Below the pieces are notes generated by a model. The model was not told where the DNA came from, made no database searches, and was given only the letters and a program-made list of their open reading frames with translations. Position numbers and translations under genes: made by a program. Shown here piece after piece: positions 32,284 to 45,219 of a DNA stretch of 64,000 nucleotides (the stretch's first letter is position 1; every line of letters starts with the position of its first letter). Source of the stretch: Apostichopus japonicus (Eukaryota > Echinodermata > Holothuroidea > Aspidochirotida > Stichopodidae); NCBI RefSeq assembly GCF_037975245.1, contig NC_092571.1, forward strand, positions 13,416,917 through 13,480,916. The letters are read 5' to 3'.

Positions 32284-33280
32284 AGAGTGTGACATCGTAT
32301 AACCATAATACACTACCCATTTACTGAACAAGGATAGTGGGTTTTAATTTGACTTTCACACGTTGCTTTACAGAAATTTTACGTGCTTAAATTTAAAATG
32401 GTGAGTGCTGGGAGATCATAATACTGCTTAAAGTAAATATTACTAAATTACTTACTAACTAACAATGTATTGCAGGTTTTCGTAAAACATGAATGTGAAC
32501 TGAAGATAGTAAACGTAGGGAAATTAATGTCGCTCGTTCATTTAAATATGCCATGAACTCACTCTTTATCTTCACAGATTCGATACACACCAAAACCAAC
32601 TGAAATGACAACAGTCCAATTTCCTTACCAGAAAATGTTGCCTCAATTAAGTTAATACACCATTAATTAAAGACTATAGGTACTGCCTTCATTTTATATT
32701 AATACTTGCTAAAGTTTAAATTTTTTATAGGCTCTTAGGTCAATGCCTATGTGAATCCTATGTGAATGGTGTCGTCATCCTTGGTTGTAACTAACATATA
32801 TGTTAAAACATATTATGTTCTAGTGTTACGTATATCCGTCACACTGCGTGCGGTTTTCCGTTCCTTTAAATTACATATGAAGACTATGAATCAACACAGC
32901 AAGGCTTCGCTGGAGTACTGTACTAAAGTACTCGTGTGTTTGTACGGTAATGGAGCCTATGGTTAAAAAAAAGGAGGCACTGGAGCACACCCACCAGCCC
33001 ACTGACTTCGGAGCAACACTTGCAAGGAAACACTTTGAAAGAGCTAAAAGTCATATTGGGTTAAATTTTTTGTACTAACTGTAACAGGGCACTAGCAGTT
33101 AGAGAAGTGCATTGATTGTGTTGGTGCGATTTAGTATTCAGAAATTATTCTCAGTCTGAAACATTTTCTAAGTGGGTGGGGTATTTTTATATGTTGGGCG
33201 ATGACTTTCAAAATGATATATACACAGTTTTCTCTCTCTCTTTTTGCGTACACGGCTAATTAAATAAATGATAGACTCAC
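32284..33280. other. Intronic stretch below the Ig exon at 33,281
   Basis: Parallel to 48,740-49,730 in unit 2. No exon with conserved splice sites was found. Confidence 0.5.
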
Positions 33281-34103
33281 CTGGACTACTTTTAGAGATG
33301 TTAAATTCACATCTGTCCGAATACTGTGGCGTGGAAAGGAACGCCATCGATTCCTGGGTAGCGATGCATCCAACAGTTGAGTTCTCATTACAAGACGTAA
33401 TGTCAACAGAAAGCTCTTGAATACCGTTATCATCCGTGTAATGTTTCTGAAAATCACAGCCCTCGGGCTCAATCATTTCCAGATTTATCGTTGGAAACCC
33501 GTCTGTTATTGAACAAGATATAGTAACGTGGTAGGAACCAGATGGGGATGAGGAGGGGCCTTGACAAACAAGAGGTGTAGGAGGCTGGTAGACTGTAAAG
33601 AGATGATAGGTGTGATGAGAGTAAAGAGTATACGGAGATTCATCATCAGTCAATGATAGATGATACGTACCAGCATCCTTTCGTTGAAGGTTTAAGATGG
33701 AGAAAGAGAAATCAATCTTAGCAATGTTAGGCCAGTAGGGGGATCCATCTTTCTCGATATATTCTAGTTTTATTTGAAATAAATATCGATTGACTGTCTG
33801 ATTTAGTTCGACTAGTGAACCGTAGTAAGAGTAAGTTCCTTTAGAGGGAACGTCTCCATAAGTACGTCTTGTAAAGTTCATCGCTACTCGTAAACCATTC
33901 ATTTCTATAGATTTTACACCATTATAGTCTTCAGTAATATGAATATCCGGGAACGAGAAGTCACAACCTAGCATAGCGTAGCATTTCTTTGAATTTACTA
34001 TTTGTCCTTCTGTGCAGTGGTAGTTATAACCGACTACGTTACAAGTATATAATACCAAGAAGATGGCAATATGAAAGAACTTTGAAACAATGAAACCATC
34101 CAT
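33281..34103 (-). CDS. Ig-superfamily receptor, V-C2 ectodomain exon (open)
   Basis: One 823-base exon (274 codons plus one base, phase 1) ending at the donor CCAG|GTGAGT. The chosen start is the ATG at 34,103 because it opens a signal peptide (about residues 1-25); the longer ORF upstream is untranslated. V-like domain about residues 28-172: Cys 30, 41 and 47 lie close together near the B strand, but the F strand reads DAGTYHLSL with no Cys. Second Ig-like domain about 175-272: Cys 180, 197, 216, 238, 246 and 265. N-glycosylation sites at N76, N101, N241 and N268. Likely a cell-surface recognition receptor; the ligand is unknown. The membrane part must come from later exons. Closest paralogue 49,733-50,573. 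Confidence 0.8.
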
Positions 34104-34212
34104 GTTTAAATAATTAACGACTTTTAAAGTTATCCAACGTCGCAGATATGCGTTTGTGCCTACATTTATTTTGAAAACTCTTATGAGAGATAGAAAGTGA
34201 TCTTTGTTACAA

Positions 34213-34222
34213 TGCGCATGCG
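34213..34222. promoter_or_regulatory. NRF1-like site upstream of Ig exon
   Basis: TGCGCATGCG, 110 bases upstream of the start codon at 34,103. It is preserved as CGCGCATGCG at 50,687-50,696 in the unit-2 paralogue. Confidence 0.45.
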
Positions 34223-34942
34223 TTAGTTTGCTTTCAACTGTGCATGCCTGGAAAAATATATTTTCGACATTACAATATGCATGTACGAGTGTGTTTCGAA
34301 TTTTAAACATCGCTTGGTTTTTCTATTTAATTTGAGCAGTTATATTAGCTAAGAAGTAGGCTAATGATTTTAATATAACATTGTTTTTTAATGACAAACA
34401 TATTTTTATAAGGGTATGTGTGTATGAATCGTTTGTTGTCCTTTTGTTCTCTCGCTATTAATTTAATGCTTTTACGTGGCTTTTAAAACAGTACTGTCCA
34501 GTATCATCAAATCAAGTTTTAGTATGTTACGAATGTCATTAATATACTTTCATACTGAGTTAGACCGAGAAAAACAGAAGATGAGAATGCAACGTGGAGC
34601 TTGAAATGAAGCACTGACAGAGCATAAGCATATAAACATTATCTTCATCATTTTAAGGTGATACATTCACATTCATTAATATATAGTATTTATTATATTA
34701 TTATTATATTTCTTATTAAACTCTTTGTTTTTTCGCCAACAGCTAAATCACTTGGATATTTCTGTCCGTTTTTTTTCAATCAAAGTAACTTCTCATCAAT
34801 GCATGTAAAGAATTTTAAAATTTACATTAACGTTTTGCCAGATGTTTCAACGATTTTGGTTACTCTGAACATGTGTCTGTAACACTCGATGTTTAGTCAT
34901 ACGTAACTGGGTTTGTGTAGATAAATGTTAGGTAGAGCTTAC

Positions 34943-35418
34943 CAAATAGACGGTATGTGTGTTGCAATACAGTCGGGCCGACAGTCCCGTCGATGTTTGT
35001 AGACTTTATGTCAACTTGACAAGTTCCAGCATCGTCTAGTTGGATATTTAGGATTGAGAAAAGTTATAAAAGCAATCCCCATGGTGGCAATAAGGTATTC
35101 AACTTGGAATAGATAACGATCGTAAGTATGAACCTCATACCTGCGGAACAATCCAGAGTAAAGAAATGGAGCTAGAGGAACCTCATCATAGGAAGCCAGC
35201 TCGGTGAAGTTCAAATCTAATCTAAGTAAATATATATATATATAGTTATATGAAAATGAAATAGTTCGAAACGATAAGTCACAACCTACAACCACATAAC
35301 AGTCTGTTGAATTTACTGTAGGTCCATCTTGACAGTGACAATCACAATCAATATATTCGGAAAATGAAAAAGTGATCAAAAAAATGAGAAAACAATGTAA
35401 AACAGGTGCAAATCCCAT
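34943..35418 (-). pseudogene. V-only Ig first exon with frame break
   Basis: Start at 35,418. The signal peptide (MGFAPVLHCFLIFLITFSFS) is followed by a V-like domain (DCYVVVGCDLSF, then an in-frame TA-repeat coding YIYIY, NFTEL). The frame is lost near 35,055-35,065 just before the F strand (DDAGTCQVD in another frame), and the exon ends at donor CTATTTG|GTAAGC (edge 34,943). Length 476 is one base off phase 1. The donor lies exactly at the V/second-domain border where the V-C2 exons read through. No second Ig exon follows before the next start at 34,103. Confidence 0.65.
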
Positions 35419-35561
35419 ATCGATAGATCGCGGTATTGTGACAATTATTCACAGTTAATATGATGAATTTATCGCAACACTTCGCGCATCTGTCTGTAAA
35501 GCGAGGAGCGCTGTTTATGAATCAAAATAAGGAGTCGTTCTTAAGAAACACCCGTGCATGA

Positions 35562-35570
35562 GCGCATGTG
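35562..35570. promoter_or_regulatory. Partial NRF1-like site upstream of V-only exon
   Basis: GCGCATGTG, about 144 bases upstream of the start at 35,418. Weaker than the other copies. Confidence 0.3.
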
Positions 35571-36655
35571 TGTTTTCATTTGAATAATATATGTGATGAT
35601 TCAAATTGAAAATGAAGAGGATGACGTGACAATGAAATTCAATTGAACTTGTAGTTTCGAGGGAAGGTATACTCTGCTGATGTCTGTAGTGTTTTCATAA
35701 CCTTTTAACTTGTAATATTAATGGATGAAAATTAGTTGAAATCGCTCGGATGATTTTATTCAATACATGCAAGTCAAACAGTTTTAAATTCCCTGTGTCT
35801 GCATTTTCTGTAAGAAATTATAATGCCTTAAGCTTTTAAAGTATGCAATTGATTGTCGAGTCTCGTGCATTTTACATAGGTTTACTATCTAACTTGACCA
35901 GATTCACCACTGAATGGGTTATTATACGTATCTATTAAAGACAGAAAACATATCTTTAAGGCTGAAATGAGGAATCCTTTGACGCAAGTTTTTATATTTC
36001 AACAACTTTATATCGTAACGATTATTACTCAATATAAGATAATTGTAAGCATTCAAACTGAGACACCCTCATAGGATTTCGCAAAAAATTTCCCTTTTTA
36101 TTACAATCCTATATAGTAGGCAATTAGTAGGCAACGCATGTAGTTGTAGCCATCTATTGTACTAGTTTAGAGAGAATACTTCATGTGTATTTTCAATATT
36201 CTTAAATTTTACAAGATAGTTAAAAAATTATTATCATGTATGGAGACTAAAAACCGTCTATTGGTTGTCTAGCTTATTTTGAATAATTCAATGTTTTGGT
36301 CGCCGATGTAAAGTGCATCCTGTGCTAGAGAAGTGAGGGGCGGGAAATTACGCCTGCCCCTCTCACCTATAAAAGGGGTAAATCTTCACCCCTGCCTCCC
36401 GCCCACCCACCAAAACACATTTCAACGAGTTTGATGGCTACTTAATAATAATAGCCAAACAACCCGGTAAATATGACGTGGTTAGAAGTGGAGATTTCGT
36501 TCATGACTATGACCCATTCCTAATAAATCATAACTATATTACGTAATTTCAGATGATACAATTTGAAACAGTTAAAGCTTCATTTTGATTGGTAGATTTG
36601 GCAATCATATAAAATGATTAATCGAGAGCGTTTGTGATAAATTGGTTAATATACT
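35571..36655. other. Upstream spacer at the end of unit 1
   Basis: Closely matches 52,715-53,880, including a C-rich CCTGCC tract near 36,355-36,410. No gene seen. Confidence 0.5.
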
Positions 36656-37412
36656 ATAAGGATTACATTTTCAGATCCTGATTGGCTGATTGGATCACTG
36701 GGTTGTGTCCTTGGTCTTACTAAATTACCTTTCTTCAATCATGTGTGTAACATGGGACTTAAATTTTTGGTTATAACCAACATAGTGAAATGCATGGCTC
36801 ATCCTATACGATTTCCAAGCCGATACTCATGGCATTATCAGGTAAAATTGGTAAAGGTGAGAACCCGTTTATCATGTTAGACTGATGTGTGTTATAATTT
36901 CTTAATATATTTATATTTATAATCAGTTGCTACTGAGAAGTACTTACAAACAGAAAATGCTAAACACACATTCCTTTGCATAATAATTGACTGGACTTAC
37001 CACACTATTATAAATGTCTTCGTCAATAATTTCGTCCACATTTTAAGAGATAGTGGATGACACTTTACTACAGAACGCGCAAAATGTGCAATTTAACATG
37101 TAAAGGTGTTATGACATACTTCATTTTATACTGATTAACGCTTGTCTCTTATTCACAGTTCAAACCGATCAAGTCATGTACATTCGGTGGATTTCCCCAA
37201 AAGGACGCGAGAGCAACTGTTACAATGTGTATATAGTTGCGAAATTAAATTACCTGTGACCAGAGGTTTACTGTTGTTACTATCGTGCTAGGGGCTTGTT
37301 CTTTATACAAAGAATGTGCTATAAACTTCAGCTACAGCAATAATCGTAATCGTAATCATTTCTGACCTTTAAGGTAAAAAAATCCAATTAGGGTCGTTAT
37401 CAATTTGCTCGA

Positions 37413-37694
37413 TTATTTACTCAAGTGCAAAGGAGCAAAAATCCTAGTATATATGTAATCAAAGAAGATTTGTCTTCCTCTGTGTGCTTGCTTGTATGTA
37501 GTTTGCAACTTGAAGAGCAGGATTTCTGCGACGGTTGACTCAACTGAGGCTATTTTACACCACGTAAGGCTTACAAAGAGCAGCGTAGAACATTGGTTAA
37601 CCTGCGAGTAAAGAGGCTTGTTTACAAGTGACGAAAAGTTGCGAGTTCCTGGACTTAAAACCTTCAAGGTAAGGAAAATTACGGAAGTTACCAC
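37413..37694 (-). other. Unit-2 copy of the antisense ORF island
   Basis: 93 codons. Shares KPLYS.VN and TWCK.ASVES with the unit-1 ORF at 656-898, then diverges through an indel. Coding status unproven. Confidence 0.2.
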
Positions 37695-37699
37695 GAATA

Positions 37700-38890
37700 G
37701 CTAACGCTTCGGTTCTCAAGTGAAGGACAACTTTTACCCAATGAAAAAATCTACAAGGGCATAGAGACTACTGTAACATTATTTTGGTGGTGTAGTGTGT
37801 GTAAGTAAATATGGAAAATCGAAAATATGTTGCTTTATAGGTAGGTCAACAAGTGGTGAAATCAAGTGGGCCTAGTTGACTCTTTAATGCGCAGTGATGC
37901 AGTGATCGACTTTATCTCAGTAGGCATTGGGGGAAAGATGAACATTATCCAAATGAAGACGTTACACTGTTTGGGATAGTTGGTTCAGTCGCAGGCAAAA
38001 ACTAACATGTATTTTTGGTTGTGAAGTATGAGACATCAGATCAAAACGAGGTGATTATTTGTGATAATTTAAGCCATTATTAGTTAAAAACTGAGAATAA
38101 TCATACACATTAACATTCAATTTTAGATGGCGTTGTACCGCCATTTCAAAGTGAACATTATATCTTTGTGTGAAATCTAACCTAAGGTTATTTCATTCAG
38201 TTTAATACAAAAGCTAAATTGTGTTCGTAATAGACCGTCTGCTATATTCAGAGTATGTGTGAGTGTAACTGTTTGTGTTACAGGTAATTATTCATAATTG
38301 GCTATTGATTCAAGTTCATCCATACAAAGTTGTACATTTAAAAATGAAATAATATTTCCTGCATTAGTTTTTCTTAAATCATTCAAGGGGAAATTTCCCG
38401 AATGAAATATCATCATACACTATCTATAGCTATTCACCATGGAATGATCTTGACCACCTGACCAATTTCCAATGATAATTGCTTTCTTTGTAGCAGTCTC
38501 CTATGATTGTAAACCAAGCAATAATACAAACAGCACACTTTGTCTCCAATTTTTAATAGGTTTTATCGTGTCACCTGTTTCAAATATAATATGGTTCGGT
38601 TTACGAACTTGAGGCAAGATTGGCTTGATGATGCAGTAGATGTCGAGGCCTACTGTAATATTAATATCTGCTTTTAATGGTTTGGAACTATTAGATGCAC
38701 CATGTTGTGACTTTATACAGGCAGGTTGTATGTATTTTGTTAAATCTGACCAAAGTCATTCGTATAGTGTTAGCTAACTAATTGTGTGAAAGCACAAAAC
38801 GCTTTGATTTGTTAAAGGTAACATTTATTACATTATAATTTTTTTTCCTTTTTGAATAAAAAATAATAATAAAAGCCATCTTTAAATAGT
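37700..38890. other. Spacer, no gene seen
   Basis: Closely matched by 54,960-56,150 in unit 3. In unit 1 the matching place is replaced by LINE fragments (938-1,720). Confidence 0.5.
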
Positions 38891-39133
38891 TTAGTGATGA
38901 TATTTATGTGTATTATTCAATACGTTCTGCAGGTCGTCCAAGTTTATTGAATCGTTATGATCGAGGTATATGGAACAAAAATCCGACCATGTTGCTTTCC
39001 TAGTGTTATTTTCTAATAATTCAATTACAAAGTGGAATGATCCAACAACTCCGTGGAGTACATGCCGTACTAAACAATGGGGCGAAAAGCAAACTCCTGC
39101 CCCTTCACAATTTGTAATTGAAAAATAATTCAT
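38891..39133 (-). other. Unit-2 copy of the conserved antisense ORF
   Basis: 80 codons, same frame as 1,933-2,232, sharing VIELLEN.TR and TWS.F.SIYLDH. An acceptor-like AG precedes GGGCAGGAG. Family not recognised. Confidence 0.3.
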
Positions 39134-39763
39134 TACGAATCAGTAATGAATTTGCGACGCAATTTAATACATGAATGTGACAGGACATCATGTGATGACT
39201 GCCAAAAAGCATTGAGAGAACGTCAAAGTGCATTACGTAGTTGCAATATCTGTCATTTTTTATTTATCAATAAAATAAAATTAATTAACAATTAAACTAG
39301 TCTAGTTACCATGCTCATAAGCATTTAGATTCAGATGGCGCTGCTCCACTATATAACAAGAGGAAGTTATAGAATTCTAACCGCATATTTCTTCAGGTGA
39401 TATGAGTAGATAGAGTATGTTATTAAATGTTCTTGTTCCTTTCAAGTAGGAGATCGATTGTTATGAGCATATATTACAGAGGACAATATGTCGGGTGGAA
39501 TGTCTTTATCTGTCTCTCTTATATACATCATCCAGCAAATTGGCATTGGAATGACCTTCAACACCTGACCACCTTTCATTGACAATAATGAAAACCAATA
39601 GGAAAGTTACGCTGCTCCTAATGAAACAGACCAGTTGCAGACTAACTGCGTTAGTATAACCCGACAACTAGTGAAAAACACAATATTTGGCGTGTTGTCC
39701 AGCCACGTGCAGCACAGAACCTGATCACGTTGGTATTCTTCGTCAAAAATGCCAATGCATATA

Positions 39764-39956
39764 ATCGCTTCTCGGCCTGTTGGCTAAGATCATGTGTAGT
39801 ATCTTTTCCCTTTCGAGGGGAATGGTGATACACACCCGACGATGAGCACACAATCAGACTATCGATGCAAGGGGACTGGGGTTGAGAGCGGATCAGTCGT
39901 TCGGTAATTTGGTAGTTTGGTTTTCGTGACCAGGTTCTTTCCTGGGTGACTGTTCT
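39764..39956 (+). mobile_element. U2 snRNA-headed SINE, unit-2 copy
   Basis: A complete 45-base U2 head with a few mismatches, the SINE body, and the end CTTAAAAG. ATGCATA at the left edge recurs at the right edge (ATGCATAGAAT), the remains of the target duplication. Confidence 0.85.
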
Positions 39957-40858
39957 TAAAAGTATGCATAGAATAGCTTGTCAACTAGGCAAACATATAC
40001 TAATTTGTCGAGGTGTGTACAATTCGCCTGTATCGAGAAGAATATGGCATCGATGATTGTTCAATTCATTAACTCATTGTGCAAGATTGCTTGGCGGTGA
40101 ATGAGATTGCGTAGCCTGCAGTAAAATAACAGCCAGCTATAATCAGGTTTTCGGCTTGTCGAGACCTGTTTCCAAGGGCCGTTGTTATGCCGTGGGTGAT
40201 ATAGGTAGGGTGGACGGGGTGAGATCATTTTTGCAAGCAAAGAATTTTCTTCTTCATCTTTTTTGATTCTCCTCTACATGTTTCCTTTAAACTTTCTCAG
40301 CAGCCCTAGTCACCTCAATCAATTAGCATATTGTTTGATCTACCCTGCATAGTTTTATTCATTTCTATTTATCTACATTCATGTTCTCTGGAGTAAGTTT
40401 ATATCTTCGTTTTTATTGATTAAGTGATTGAAATGAAATTGAACTAGATTAAGTACTTGAATTGTACTGAGTTTTAACGGTCAATACCGCAGTACACATT
40501 GACCGAAACTAGCGACTATCTTTTGTTTGTGTAACTGAAGTGATACCGGGTTGATTATCTGAATAAATCAGGTTGTAATTTCACGTCGATTCGTCTCTTC
40601 CACTCCTTTTCTACTCAGTTCCGACGGTGGCGAGGGGGAAGGTTAACGCTGCATATTCAATGCTCTAATGCCGTAATGGTATTTCCAGACTGTGTGTATG
40701 GAAATGACTTTCAGCAAACATGGATTACTTTGGTGAACAACCCGCAGCATCAACATGTTTAAGGAAATAATTGCTATATTTAGGAGACATATGGGTTGAA
40801 TTCAGTGTCGGGGGGCTGCCATTTTGATGTGATAAAGGAGTATAAGAGATGACAGTCA

Positions 40859-41182
40859 TTGCGGTTCATTTTAAGGGGCGAATATTTGCCGTCCAATTGT
40901 TTTTACTCTTTTAACAAGCTATACTTTTCTATTTATTTTACGCAGCTAAGAACCTTGGCGGTTGATGGACTAGTGTATTCAGCCACCGTCCCAGACGGTA
41001 TGTCTGAGACGAGAAAAACACATTTCATGCTTGTCTTACGTTCTCGGGAGATTACCCCAGCACCAAGATGTTACCATGCGATGGAAGCATTGCCAAAGAC
41101 CTTTATATTCGATTCTTATAGATTTATAGATAAAAAGCATTGCAAGTGCCCTCGATTTTTACATTGTGAACTTTTTAAATAA
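40859..41182 (+). other. Unit-2 copy of the shared plus-strand ORF
   Basis: 107 codons. The C-terminal 80 match the ORF at 4,163-4,549 closely and share its stop. Non-coding flanks are equally similar. Unknown function. Confidence 0.3.
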
Positions 41183-42257
41183 GGTCTATGAAACTGAAAT
41201 GTCGCCCTCACTCACATTCAAGAGAAAGTTATCTCTTGTTTCTAAATGACAAGCTGTGGTCTTTGAGCTCCTACATGTGAAATGATGCTTGTATTTTGAC
41301 ATTAAAATAACGTCCTTTGTGCTATTCTTTCAAAGTTAATTAAAGATAGTTTTCACGTACCCAAAACAAGTACCTAATATTTGTGAACGATAAGTAACAC
41401 GCTCTCCTTACCATTGGCCAATCTTATTATAATATGTGTATTTAAAGACATTGATTATACACGTTGATTTCTATTATTATTTTAACATGTCTTTTAATAC
41501 CTCACAGTAACTTATGGGATGAAGATGTAATGAACAAATTCGACGGCATGTTTCACAATATCTATTAAATATCTTTGAATAAAAGGATCTATATTATTTC
41601 TTGCTTCATCGAGTTATACGACTTATTGTATGTTGTGTGAAACATGGAATGTTAACCCCTCCTATATTTCCTACTTTAACCAACCTTCTATCTTCCATTT
41701 CGTTCATTTGATCGTTTTTTACCATCGTAAAAGAATATTAATTATGTCTTAACGTCGCTAACTTTTAAACATTATTGTTATTTAACAAAAGTCACGTCTT
41801 CCAACATTCCTACTCTTTTACAACAATCATATTCTCAAAGTTTGTCAGCCAGTTGATTGGCCCTCTCATGTATTATAATATCACTTTCTACCCCAACATC
41901 ATCTCTCAGAATAGCTGCTACCTCACAAAGATGGTCTCATTTCATACGTTCCCGTGTGCCTCGTAAGCGATATCAAACTATTAATTGGGGCGAATCTGTG
42001 TTTTTTTTTAAGGAAATGGATTGCCCTTCGGTCGGTGCCTCCTATTCTGGGTGTGGGTATGTTAGGAGCATCCTTATGGAAAATTGAACAATCTGAGGAA
42101 TTTGTAAACTATAAATTAGGTTTAATATTAAGTCTAAGCGCAACTGTGCTTCTTTTAAATGTTGATGTTAGGTTAAAATGAGGAAAGTGGTGAACACCCC
42201 ACTCGTGAATCAGCTGCTGTGATAACAATATCCACTGAGATCGACATAGAACTTCAA
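41183..42257. other. Stretch with remnants of conserved minus-strand frames
   Basis: The complement retains DPFIQRYLIDIVKHAVEF (about 41,515-41,600), LTRHTGTYEMR (about 41,930-41,975) and VHHFPHFNLT.TFK (about 42,150-42,215). Each is open in at least one sister unit and interrupted by stops here. This looks like a decayed multi-part gene of unknown family. Confidence 0.35.
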
Positions 42258-42340
42258 CTAGAGCAAGTCTTCTACACTTCTTGACTCGTAAGTAAGCTCA
42301 CCGCTGTCATATCGCCGATCCCGAAGAAAGATGATGAATG
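42258..42340 (-). pseudogene. Tail exon remnant, unit 2
   Basis: Same frame as 10,205-10,335 (RDRRYDS, LTYESRSVEDLL), ending at TAG. The acceptor AG of units 1 and 3 is changed to TG here. Confidence 0.35.
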
Positions 42341-43454
42341 CATCAACGAGAAAAAAAGAAAGAAAGAAATATCACTGATAGTTCGATGAGCAGTAACGAG
42401 ATTAAGTTAGATCGCTTATCTATCAGTACCAAGTACTTGTTCATCTCACCCGTTACATATCTTTGAATACAAAATATGTGACACTGTAACGCCAACATGA
42501 ATACATAAAAGCCTGTTCATTACGCATGTTCATGGGGTGTTTGCGTGTGAGTTGCCCTCGCTCTCTACTTTGAATAAAATTATATTTATTTAAATGATTA
42601 GATTATTTATTATTACGTATATTGTTTTATTATGTGGTAAATTTGTGAGACAAAATACAGTTAGTAGAACCTACGCGAACATTGTCAAGTGAATTATATG
42701 TACTCATTCCCAATGAAGACCGTGTAATTCTCTCAATCCGCTGAATGTAAGCGTCATTAGACTTGAGAAAAGGGCAAACCACAAATCGTTTAAAGGTACA
42801 AAAGAAGCGCGCCATTATATTGAGCATTGCAGTTAGCATTTACCTGCAGAGACATAGAAAATAGATAAAGATGAGTAGGACGTAACGGAGAATCACGTTT
42901 GAAGCATATAATATCAGCGTAGCCAGGGGATGGCGTTTGGGCCGGAGGGGTTGGTGAACCTGTAGGCGAACTGGCCTTTATTTTTAGAAAATTAGTTGAA
43001 AATTAGCTTCTCTTCATACACCTTCATATAGATTACAGTCATTATATTTATAACTCTCTTCTACTATAGTTCAATGGACGGAATAAAGTGCGTAGAAGTT
43101 AACTTTTATTTAAAGTAGATTCTTAAAACCGTAGCTATTCCAGGTAAAACGAGGCGTTTTGGTTAGCACAGAGTGAAATGCTACGGTGGATAAGTGCTAT
43201 ACGGCGGATATCAGAGGACACTTACGGCGAGTAACCTGTACACTTTGCCAATGAGAAGATTTTCTTTATTATAAATTCAATAAAATGAGTGTTGAAGGTA
43301 CAACGAGGTTAGTTCATGAGAGGTCCGCGAAATGCCAGATTAGATAAGAACCTAGAGTCAAGGGAATCGGTGGTACGGAGAGTACCAAATTGAAACCTCA
43401 ATAAGTACCATGTGAGCGCCAAATTGATATAAGATGAGTTCTACCGCGGGTAGT

Positions 43455-43520
43455 TGGGTCAGGCTTTTGAAAGTTGATCCTGCTTTCTAAAGCATATCTG
43501 TAAATAATGCGCCAACCGCA
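43455..43520 (-). pseudogene. ITIM exon remnant, unit 2
   Basis: Keeps GW, IIYRYALESRI in the frame of the unit-1 exon, then a 7-base deletion removes the tyrosine motif and shifts the frame. Confidence 0.4.
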
Positions 43521-44403
43521 TACTGATCAACTGTAAATGACAAACTAAATAGTAGTCCGTGACTGGAAAAATAATTAGACTTTTACACAGTGCGGTACAT
43601 CAAGATTGGTGCAAAAATGCTGGAAAGATAAAGTATTCAAATTAATTTAACTAATTTAAACACAATTATACAAAAATGCATATAAATTGACAAATAATTG
43701 ACAAATTGATTAAAACAAAACCCAAATAACTAATTATGAAAAAATTATGAAAATTATGAACATAAAATAGTGAATTTTACTTGGAAACAGCGTAAACTAG
43801 TCCTCTAAAACACGACATCACATTATCCCAAACACCAATAGGAAAAGATCCAAAACCTCTTGGACACCTACAATATATCTTGAATCAATAAAAAAAAAAC
43901 TAATATTACAAAATCAGACAGCACTCAAAAGGATATGTACAAAACCGAGGGAAGAACAAACGACCCATCTGGAATCGTAAAGAATACTCATTCTGTCCTA
44001 CGGAATAATCAATTATTTGAAATCTCTTTGACCTTAATGGCCAGACGATACCAAGAACGGTCTCTTAAAGAAAAATATGACCAGAAATGATGATAAAAGA
44101 AAAACATTGAACACCAAACGATTGTCTATAGAGTCTAGCACAAACGCTAAAGATATATTATATAATAAATGCTATCATTTTCTCTTCTCTGATTATCTTG
44201 TCAAATGATACACTTAATTTTGAAATGGTGGTTGCCATTCATTTTCATTTAACAATTTTAATATTTGTTCAGCATAGTTATAGTTTTGTCTTTTATACTC
44301 GATTCAATGAGTAAAACGTCAGGTAAATATTCATTGTTTCTTTTTCGAATATTGTTTGATCTTGTGTAGAATAAATGAAGGAAGTGATTTCATTTCTTGA
44401 TCG

Positions 44404-44497
44404 AAACAGGTTTGGGTAACTTGTTTTCGTAGGAAAGGTAATATAGACACCTATTCTGCTTCCGGGTTTTACTTTCATAATTCAGAGCATACTCATT
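44404..44497 (-). other. Possible small exon with tyrosines
   Basis: The complement reads ALNYESKTRKQNRCLYYL in an open frame. Unit 3 (63,490-63,581) reads ALNHESKTRKENKSLYYL in the same frame. Differences Q/E and R/K are conservative. Splice sites are not convincing. Unit 1 has no match here. Confidence 0.3.
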
Positions 44498-45219
44498 TTA
44501 AATATATTGAAAGTCTTTTGTTCTCATAACTGGCATTGGAAATGTTCACAATTTAAGTTGTGTTTATTACACAAGCAAATCGAAAGTCCATTAAACATGG
44601 CACTATTTCTTGTGAACTTCTGTTAGATCAGAGAGGTGTCTACAATACACCCATAGTTCAATTAAATCAGTAAAACAATATTTTGAAACTTCTTGAGGCC
44701 TGTTTCTCACTTTCAGCTAACGTAGCTGTTTGGGCTAACCAACAGTAATAACAAGATCCAAACATACACGTTTTATTTGATACCACTTTACTGATTATAT
44801 AATTAGTATTAAGTATTATTATATGATTTTAAATCAGTTCGTGAACAATGTTTGGAGGTTTGATTGACGCCTGTTTCGCACTTTCAGCTTACTCAGCCGT
44901 TTGGGCTGATCAAAGGCATGACATACCAGTGGCGTAGCTGGGGGGAGGGGCAAGGGAGGATACGTGCCCCGGGTTAAGAGGGCGCTGTAATGGGAGAATG
45001 AGAGTATAAAAAGAAGCACTTTTTAGAAAAACATGATGAATTGATGTTTGTCGTCAGGCATGAATATTTTCCAGCTACAGAATCTGAACTGAATGTAGTT
45101 GTTTTTATTAAAAAATTTATAGATTGTGATTTCTCCAGTCCATTTCGACCGTTTTCTCTCTTTGTTTTATAATTCTGTTCTGTATTCTGTAATGACTACA
45201 TGACACGGTACATAAACAA

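Larger units (their letters stand above)
1..36655. repeat. Tandem unit 1 of the Ig-receptor array
   Basis: The first 200 bases recur at about 36,660 and 53,883. Landmarks then follow in the same order in each unit: antisense ORF island (656 / 37,413 / 54,606), second antisense ORF (1,933 / 38,891 / 56,170), U2-headed SINE (3,031 / 39,764 / 57,130), plus-strand ORF (4,163 / 40,859 / 58,055), tail-exon region (10,205 / 42,258 / 59,444) and ITIM-exon region (11,573 / 43,455 / 62,375). Unit 1 is roughly twice the length of unit 2 because of a LINE block, a decayed V-exon array, a foldback-like element and an internal duplication. Unit borders are arbitrary because the repeat is head to tail. Confidence 0.85.

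Noticed and set aside
31949-32302. Proline- and glycine-rich ORFs on both strands
   Set aside because: They are translations of the minisatellite arm.
33168-34310. Full 380-codon reading of the Ig ORF
   Set aside because: The upstream part before 34,103 has no signal peptide logic, and the end runs through the GTGAGT donor into intron. The exon is 33,281-34,103.
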